A stretch of 10,000 bases of DNA from the NCBI GenBank assembly GCA_015478945.1, contig JABUQX010103632.1, forward strand, positions 5,001 through 15,000, read 5' to 3'. Origin of the DNA: Trachelipus rathkii. Taxonomy: Eukaryota > Arthropoda > Malacostraca > Isopoda > Trachelipodidae. Every line of letters begins with the position of its first letter. Within the stretch, counting starts at the first letter, position 1. Below the pieces are notes generated by a model. The model was not told the origin of the DNA, did not search any database, and was given only the letters and a program-made list of their open reading frames with translations. Positions 8,203-10,000 of this stretch are shown piece by piece. The translations under genes and the position numbers were made by a program.

Positions 8203-9055
8203 ACACACGTATTATATATACTATTATATAATTATATAGCTATATATATTTATATAGTTATTGGTACTAGGTGGTATAATATATATATATCTATATTTAG
8301 GTATATATATGGATGATATATATATAGGTAGATGTTGTGATTACAGTATATATATTATAGTTTTATATGTATAATATTAATATTTTAGGATATAAGTGTT
8401 ATGTGCTAGGATATAGTGTTGTTTTATAGATGAGATGTGTTGATTAAATTAGTGTTAATATATAGTATGATATATTTTATATATATGGCTATAGAGTGCT
8501 ATATTAATAGTGCTATACTAATTGGGTGGGTTATTAATGTATTGTATTAGTGTGTTATATTAAAATGAATGAACCTAATATATTAGTATATGTAGTATAT
8601 ATTATTGTGTTGATATTGATGTGTATTAGTTAATAAAAAGGCTATACTAATAGTTAGTGAGGTATATATGTATTATGTGTGTTGATATAGTTAGTTAGTT
8701 ATATAGTTAGTTAGTTAGTGTATTGAGTAGTTAGTAATATATAATTATATATATAATATAATATATATATATATATATAATATATATATATAGTACTATA
8801 TATATATATACTTATATATATATATATAATATATATACATATATATATATACTATACTAGTACTAGTATAGGTTATATAGTAGCGTTATGATGTATAGGC
8901 ATATTTAATTAATAATTAGTCTAATATTAAGATATCATATATATATATATATACTAGATATATTATGATAGGTACTATTATTAATAGGTTATAATCGTAT
9001 TGGTTATATATATATATAAATAGTAGTGTTAGAGCTATATATATGGCACTAATAT
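8203..9055. repeat. TA/TAG-rich degenerate repeat island
   Basis: TA runs are mixed with TAG, TGT and TTAG steps, and the plus strand carries G but almost no C over about 8260-8740. A small TTAG array lies at 8688-8720. Purer TA occupies about 8740-8850 and 8937-8953. The minus frame at 8916-9128 is a low-complexity shadow of this DNA. Confidence 0.82.
8852..8871. repeat. Perfect 20-bp palindrome
   Basis: CTATACTAGTACTAGTATAG is its own reverse complement with no spacer. It includes two CTAG tetramers, which makes it less trivial than the alternating TA around it. It does not extend beyond 20 bases. Confidence 0.8.
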
Positions 9056-9183
9056 AAAGAGAAACAATTAGTATAAAACTGTTACAAAAATCAGAAATAC
9101 AAATGAGCAATGAAACAAGTATCTGCAAGAATTTAAGTAAGTAATCTTCATAAAGATAAGGAGAGAGAACTTATCTGAATAAA

Positions 9184-9409
9184 ATTAATAAAAATAAAAA
9201 AGAGAGAGTAGGACGAGAGGAGAGTAGTAAGAGAGGAGGAGAGTGGTGAAGTGGTAAGAAGTGAAGTCAAGTAGATGGAGGGAGGAGTATGAGGATGAAG
9301 AGGGTGGTGTGATGGTATAGAGGATAGGACCGTAGTGGGATGGTGAGGAGTGTAGGGTAGGGAGGGTAGAGGAGAGAGAGAGAGATGGGAGAGAGAAGAT
9401 AGAAGAGAG

Positions 9410-9453
<44 letters not shown>

Positions 9454-9505
9454 AAGTATAAGAGAGAGAGAGAGAAAAGTAAACGAGAGGGAGGAGAGGA
9501 GACGA
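9184..9505 (+). repeat. Purine-rich GA block
   Basis: About 320 bases are nearly all A and G on the plus strand. Clean GA dinucleotide runs occur at about 9371-9385 and 9420-9444, with a more G-rich, T-interrupted part at 9200-9370. Long polypurine-polypyrimidine tracts are known to be able to form triplex (H-DNA) structures; whether this one does is inference. Confidence 0.88.
9337..9366 (+). other. G-run cluster, possible G-quadruplex
   Basis: GGG occurs at 9337-9339, 9355-9357, 9360-9362 and 9364-9366, with additional GG pairs between the first two. The last three runs are separated by 1-2 bases, but the first loop is 15 bases. A three-tetrad fold is therefore marginal and a two-tetrad fold more likely. 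Confidence 0.35.
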
Positions 9506-9680
9506 GTTTCTGGTTATATTCTATTTGCTAGGAGTTAAAATTGGAATATAAATTTCAAATAGTTTGCTCGCTATTTTTGCAGATGTAGGATGAGAAAAGT
9601 TAATTATTCTACCACGATATCGTTGGACTCAGCGTATTGCAAAGTTAATCGATAGAATAATTGTAAATAATTTTCCTATA
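9506..9680. other. Unique spacer between GA and CT blocks
   Basis: About 175 bases of ordinary AT-rich sequence sit between the polypurine and polypyrimidine blocks. It contains a perfect 10-bp inverted repeat: AATTATTCTA at 9602-9611 and TAGAATAATT at 9653-9662, with a 41-base loop that includes the palindrome CGATATCG. No open frame or Pol III box is visible. Confidence 0.5.
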
Positions 9681-9780
9681 CTCTCTCTCTCTCTCTACTC
9701 TCTCTCCGTCTCTCTCTCTCTCTCTGCTCTCTCGTCTCTCGTCTTCTCGTCTCGTGGCTTCACTCTCTTCTCTTCTCTCT
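9681..9780. repeat. Pyrimidine-rich CT block
   Basis: CT dinucleotide repeat, clean at 9681-9696 and then interrupted by G and A (CTCGTCT-type steps) up to 9780. It is the complement type of the GA block at 9184-9505, so the two form a long imperfect inverted pair. Confidence 0.88.
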
Positions 9781-9864
9781 AATATAGAATATGATTAATA
9801 GTACGGTTTATTTATTATATAACTATATTATACTACTATATTATATAGCTATATATATTCTATA

Positions 9865-9900
<36 letters not shown>

Positions 9901-10000
9901 TATATATACTTCTATATATATATATCTATCTATATATATATTTTTTATATTATATATATCTAATATCTCTATATATATATATATCTATATATATATATAT
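9781..10000. repeat. TA-rich repeat, runs off the window
   Basis: Degenerate TA sequence becomes nearly pure from about 9860, with TATC/TCTA interruptions. It continues to the end of the window, so its full length is unknown. Confidence 0.85.

Noticed and set aside
8688..8720. TTAG tandem repeat that might suggest telomeric sequence
   Set aside because: The unit is TTAG, not TTAGG or TTAGGG, only a handful of copies exist, and it blends into TA/TAG-rich degenerate repeat.
1..10000. CRISPR array or prokaryotic defence system
   Set aside because: No regularly spaced conserved repeats with unique spacers and no long coding sequence. All tandem repeats are contiguous satellite types.

Overview
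This window looks like non-coding, strongly AT-rich eukaryotic (probably invertebrate animal) DNA dominated by repeats. The signs are long degenerate TA islands, GT, GA and CT microsatellites, A- and T-homopolymer tracts, a degenerate 31-bp minisatellite and two decayed tRNA-like (SINE-type) units. No open frame exceeds 88 codons. The longest ones run through TA microsatellite or minisatellite on the minus strand and give Y/I/L-rich low-complexity peptides. I found no rRNA, intact tRNA, CRISPR array or prokaryotic operon signal. The exact lineage cannot be set from the sequence alone.

Layout. 1-165: TA and GT microsatellites. 166-458: unremarkable AT-rich sequence. 459-502: an A-rich tract that abuts the minisatellite. 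503-1620: minisatellite of about 31 bp with an inverted unit at its left edge and an orientation switch near 583. 1621-2610: AT-rich sequence without recognisable content. 2611-3060: a TG-rich degenerate repeat. 3122-3305: TA island. 3367-3453: minus-strand tRNA-like unit with an A-tail. 3454-3762: T-rich sequence. 3763-4250: TA island. 4441-4970: a more complex segment with an imperfect direct repeat and, at its right edge, a hairpin. 4971-5575: TA island. 5600-5760: a small segment with coding-like texture. 5761-6235: T-rich. 6236-6838: complex AT-rich sequence with one hairpin. 6839-6890: pentamer repeat. 7051-7208: the best tRNA-derived candidate, with A and B boxes at tRNA-like spacing between 11-bp direct repeats. 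7441-8200: the most complex stretch, with only short frames. 8203-9055: TA/TAG-rich island with a perfect 20-bp palindrome. 9184-9505: purine-rich GA block. 9506-9680: spacer. 9681-9780: pyrimidine-rich CT block. 9781-10000: TA repeat running off the edge.

No genes work together here. The window is best read as intergenic or intronic repeat-rich DNA. Indels inside nearly every repeat suggest old arrays, noisy long-read assembly, or both. I found no convincing undescribed biological system. The leads most worth checking are the inverted edge of the minisatellite, the two tRNA-like units, the hairpin at 4922-4976 and the GA/CT inverted pair.
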